This document shows positions 61,816 through 64,000 of a DNA stretch of 64,000 nt, piece after piece. The stretch's first letter is position 1. Every line of letters begins with the position of its first letter. The stretch is from NCBI GenBank assembly GCA_963717075.1, contig CAVQVI010000034.1, positions 806,001 through 870,000 on the forward strand. The letters run 5' to 3'. A program made the translations under genes and the position numbers. This stretch comes from JBGOTP01 sp963717075 (lineage in GTDB: Bacteria > Acidobacteriota > Vicinamibacteria > Vicinamibacterales > CAVVIG01). The notes beneath the pieces are model-generated. The model did not search any database and was not told where the DNA came from. It saw nothing but the letters and a program-made list of their open reading frames with translations.

Positions 61816-61929
61816 ATGATGACCTTGCGCCCGTGGCTGTCGATTGCGTTGTTTCTCGTGGAGCCGGCTCTCGGAATGTGGCCTGCTGTGGCGACCACGG
61901 CGCGTGGCATCGCGGCCGGGGTGAACTGA
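61816..61929 (+). CDS. Possible small membrane peptide
   Basis: A 37-residue frame reading MMTLRPWLSIALFLVEPALG, then a short tail to VN. It has one hydrophobic segment and sits 35 nt before the Dabb gene. No Shine-Dalgarno or homologue is recognised; it may be a decayed signal peptide or spurious. Confidence 0.25.
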   Translation: MMTLRPWLSIALFLVEPALGMWPAVATTARGIAAGVN

Positions 61930-61964
61930 TCCGCGAATTCGTCTCTGACACGACAGGAGTCTAC

Positions 61965-62252
61965 GTGCTGATTCATCTAGTGTGCTTCAAGTACAAGGCC
62001 GATGTAGACGAGCAGGTCCGGCGGCAGCACCGGGAGCGCCTTGCGGGCCTCCGCAGTATCGAGGGCGTGATCGACCTGAAGGTCGGGGTGGATGTCGTGC
62101 GGTCGGCACGCTCGTACGACACTGGCCTCGCGGTGACGTTCCCCGATCGAGCGGCGCTCGACGCGTATCAAGCGCATCCGCAGCACGTCCCGGTCGCACA
62201 GTTCGGGGCCTCGCTGAGCGAGCATGTCGTTGCCGTCGATTTCGAAGCGTAA
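61965..62252 (+). CDS. Dabb (stress-responsive alpha/beta barrel) domain protein
   Basis: A 95-residue protein from a GTG at 61965: VLIHLVCFKYKADVDEQVRRQHRERLAGLRSIEGVIDLKVGVDVV and YDTGLAVTFPDRAALDAYQAHPQHVPVAQFG match the dimeric ferredoxin-like Dabb family. The frame opens at 61833 but the domain begins only here. Bacterial members are mostly uncharacterised. Four palindrome units follow. Confidence 0.85.
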   Translation: MLIHLVCFKYKADVDEQVRRQHRERLAGLRSIEGVIDLKVGVDVVRSARSYDTGLAVTFPDRAALDAYQAHPQHVPVAQFGASLSEHVVAVDFEA

Positions 62253-62260
62253 AGATGTAG

Positions 62261-62360
62261 GCCCGAGCTTTAGCTCGGGCGATCGTTCGCACCGGACCTA
62301 GGTGGATCGGCACCCGACCTGAAGGTCGGGCCTACGGCCTACGGCCTACTGATGGTCGGG
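62261..62360. repeat. Cluster of GCCCGA palindromes
   Basis: The GAGCT-type palindrome GCCCGAGCTTTAGCTCGGGC (62261-62280) and a GACCT-type copy (62312-62331) are followed by three CCTACGG repeats and a half-site GGTCGGGCCTACGG to about 62360. Lies between the Dabb gene and the convergent methyltransferase gene, where a bidirectional terminator would be expected. Confidence 0.85.
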
Positions 62361-62361
62361 C

Positions 62362-63060
62362 CTACGGCCGCTTCGTGAAGATCAGAATGTGCTGACGAGG
62401 CAGCCGTGTGTCCACGTTGGACAGCGTGAATCCTTCAGCCTCCACTTCGAGCTTGGCCTCGGCGACAGTCATCTTGTGCTCGATCCGGATGGGAACCGAC
62501 GGGTCTTCCTTGCGATACTCGAGGAGCACGAGACGGCCGCCTGGCTTGAGCCCACGTCTGAGCCCGCGCAGCATTTTCTGCGGCTCGGCGAATTCGTGAT
62601 ACACGTCCACGAGCAACTCGAGGTCGAGCGACTCGTTCGGGAGCTTGGGATCATCGGCCAGGCCGAGAAGCGGGACGATGTTCCCGAGTCGTTCTTTCCT
62701 GAGACGTTCTTGCAGAAGGGCGATCATCTCTGGCTGGATGTCTTCGCCGTACACCTTCCCTGTTGGTCCCACCTTCCTCGCGAGGCGGACCGTCATGTAG
62801 CCTGAGCCCGCCCCGATGTCGGCCACGACCATGCCGGGTCTGAGATCGAGCGCGTCGATCGCCGCATCAGGTGCCTCTTCGATGTGGCGTTCTTCCCGAT
62901 CCAGCCACGCCGCGCCCTGATAGCCCATGACGCCGGCGAAGCGTCGGCCGCTGATTGGGTGGACGCCCGACGAGGTTGCTGTCTGCTGACCGATGGCGAC
63001 GAGCGTGAATGCGAGCAGGAACCATGCGATCGCTGCGGGCAGGCGAGGAGATGTTTTCAT
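62362..63060 (-). CDS. Exported class I SAM-dependent methyltransferase
   Basis: A 232-residue protein with a signal-peptide-like N-terminus (LPAAIAWFLLAFTLVAIGQQ). The Rossmann methyltransferase core has VVADIGAGSGYMTVRLA (motif I), GEDIQPEMIALLQ (acidic loop), LDLELLVDVYHEF and MLRGLRRGLKPGGRLVLLEY. PISGRRFAGVMGYQGAAWLDREERHIEEAPDAAIDAL precedes the core. SAM is cytoplasmic, so if the enzyme is exported the cofactor supply is unclear; the N-terminus may instead be an uncleaved membrane anchor. Substrate unknown. Confidence 0.85.
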   Translation of the reverse strand: MKTSPRLPAAIAWFLLAFTLVAIGQQTATSSGVHPISGRRFAGVMGYQGAAWLDREERHIEEAPDAAIDALDLRPGMVVADIGAGSGYMTVRLARKVGPTGKVYGEDIQPEMIALLQERLRKERLGNIVPLLGLADDPKLPNESLDLELLVDVYHEFAEPQKMLRGLRRGLKPGGRLVLLEYRKEDPSVPIRIEHKMTVAEAKLEVEAEGFTLSNVDTRLPRQHILIFTKRP

Positions 63061-63080
63061 GAGAGAGAGCGTTAGTGAAC

Positions 63081-63100
63081 GCCCGAGCTAAAGCTCGGGC
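63081..63100. repeat. GCCCGAGCT palindrome upstream of the methyltransferase
   Basis: GCCCGAGCTAAAGCTCGGGC, perfect. It is the covaried GAGCT/AGCTC form. It lies between the divergent methyltransferase and hypothetical genes. Confidence 0.9.
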
Positions 63101-63136
63101 CTACGTCTGACTGGGCCTACGACTAGAATATAGCGG

Positions 63137-63652
63137 ATGACCGAAGAGAGAGTGACACCATCGCGTTTGTGGAAGCGAATGACCGCAGACCATCGGCTGC
63201 GGGTCGCGCGGGCATTCTGGCTCGACGAAGAGGCGACCGACGATCAGGTACAGGCCGTCATGCTGATTTCTCAACGGAAGAAGTTCCGCCCCAAGACCGT
63301 GGTGTCTCTCGATACCGACCGCAAGGCCCGTCACCTGGCGAGCCTGGCGTCATTGCCGGACGCCATCGCCGCACGTGCCCTCATCGTCTACCACCTGGCG
63401 GAGCAGCGGCGCATGATGGGTGCGTTTCTCGACGCGCTCGGCGTCAAGCACGAGAACGGCCTCATCGAGGAGGATGCCCTCAAGCCGGAGCCGGCGAAAT
63501 TCGCCTCGGCCGCAGAGAGGATCGCGCAGGAGTATCCCGCGGAGAGCGTCTCCCTCTATCTCGGCACGCTGCTCTGTCAAGATCCGGAAACGTGGGGCGG
63601 GCTGGCCGGACTGCCGCAGCTGCACGACGACGAATCCGGAGTGAGACTCTGA
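63137..63652 (+). CDS. Conserved hypothetical protein
   Basis: A 171-residue cytoplasmic, all-helical-looking protein. VTPSRLWKRMTADHRLRVARAFWLDEEATDDQVQAVMLISQRKKFRPKTVVSL is followed by a helical bundle (AARALIVYHLAEQRRMMGAFLDALGV) and acidic C-terminus. No family recognised, no signal peptide, good codon use. Divergent from the methyltransferase gene. Confidence 0.7.
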   Translation: MTEERVTPSRLWKRMTADHRLRVARAFWLDEEATDDQVQAVMLISQRKKFRPKTVVSLDTDRKARHLASLASLPDAIAARALIVYHLAEQRRMMGAFLDALGVKHENGLIEEDALKPEPAKFASAAERIAQEYPAESVSLYLGTLLCQDPETWGGLAGLPQLHDDESGVRL

Positions 63653-63680
63653 TCCCTGCGGGGAGGTGAAACGGACGTGG

Positions 63681-63750
63681 CTCTCGGCTCTCGGCGTTCA
63701 GCGTGTGGCGCCGCGAAATCGCTGAGGGCTGACGGCTGACAGCCGAAACG
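63681..63750. repeat. CTCTCGGC/GCTGACGGC repeat cluster
   Basis: CTCTCGGCTCTCGGCGTTCAG followed after 30 nt by GCTGAGGGCTGACGGCTGAC and AGCC. It is the largest member of the CTCTCAGC intergenic family. It ends 51 nt before the last gene start. Confidence 0.55.
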
Positions 63751-63800
63751 AGCGCCACGCGACTGCACTTCGGGATTGGCGCATTGTACAATCCCGCCAC

Positions 63801-64000
63801 ATGCGCAAACCGGTTGTGTTGATCACCGGCGCCGGTGGAGAGATTGGACATGCGCTTGTCGCGCGGCTCGGACAGACCGAACAGCGAGTCATCACGCTCG
63901 ACCTCAACCGCCTCGATTCGGCGCTTCGGCCGTTGGTCACTCGCGAGTTCACGGGGTCCATCATGGACGCGGCGCTCCTCGACCGGGCGCTCGCGGAGTT
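63801..64000 (+). CDS. NAD-dependent epimerase/dehydratase, partial
   Basis: The first 66 residues of an extended-SDR enzyme, cut off by the window end. KPVVLITGAGGEIGHALVARL carries the GxxGxxG dinucleotide site; the following beta strand is RVITLDLNRLDS. The ATG at 63801 is the natural start. Epimerase versus dehydrogenase cannot be decided from this part. Confidence 0.85.
   Translation, partial: MRKPVVLITGAGGEIGHALVARLGQTEQRVITLDLNRLDSALRPLVTREFTGSIMDAALLDRALAE

Overview
The window is about 64 kb of GC-rich bacterial chromosome with dense, mostly housekeeping gene content. Lipid A genes (lpxD, lpxB), predicted outer-membrane barrels, an EnvC-like murein hydrolase activator and paired M16 peptidases point to a diderm. 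A GatCA amidotransferase, a domain-poor PheT, many secreted proteins of unknown family, TolB-type propellers and numerous intergenic palindromes fit Acidobacteriota, perhaps the Vicinamibacteria. That placement is inference from gene content; no rRNA is present. Only one tRNA gene (Val, anticodon GAC) was found.

Layout. 0-7.3 kb (minus): tRNA-Val, thrS, infC, rpmI, rplT, pheS, pheT, the classical translation cluster, with a 47-bp tandem array in the rplT leader and an apparent AUA start for infC. 7.5-12.1 kb: a CtpA-like S41 protease and an EnvC-like protein (minus), divergent from ruvX, mltG and a small coiled-coil membrane protein (plus). 12.1-17.9 kb (minus): Hsp20, YmdB-type phosphodiesterase, xseA, xseB, ispA, tlyA, nadK, probably largely one transcription unit. 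18-21.2 kb (plus): dnaK, a second Hsp20, a probable RNA polymerase omega subunit and a small membrane protein. 21.2-26.3 kb (minus): gatC-gatA-metallopeptidase-ATP-grasp ligase with three successive 4-nt overlaps, preceded by a YdjM-like membrane protein. 26.3-36.9 kb (plus): a P1-nuclease/phospholipase-C-like protein, a Mit_KHE1-like protein, then a long envelope cluster: lpxD, barrel, M16 peptidase, M16-LolA-like fusion, lpxB, secreted protein, matrixin-like protease, barrel. 37-45.4 kb (plus): acnA, queG, yqgE, typA, rhomboid, DUF1624 protein. 45.5-48.1 kb (minus): Yip1-like protein and an ABC exporter. 48.2-56.1 kb is accessory and partly decayed: VOC protein, a secreted protein of unknown family, a LysR remnant, cytochrome c, WYL regulator, RHH-PIN toxin-antitoxin pair, two-propeller TolB-like protein and a tannase remnant. 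56.1-64 kb: TauE, prolyl-tRNA deacylase, a zinc-ribbon protein, rmuC, AsmA-like protein, SDR, Dabb protein, exported methyltransferase, a hypothetical protein and a truncated epimerase.

Two properties run through the whole window. First, six reading frames (pheT, pheS, the metallopeptidase, typA, the ABC exporter and the LysR remnant) are broken by what looks in each case like exactly one extra base, outside homopolymers. Most of these genes are essential or important, so consensus error is the likeliest explanation, and they are annotated here as single genes. Second, a palindrome family (core GCCCGACCTGAAGGTCGGGC and a stem-covarying GAGCT/AGCTC form) is scattered between genes and supplies the stop codons of queG and rmuC.
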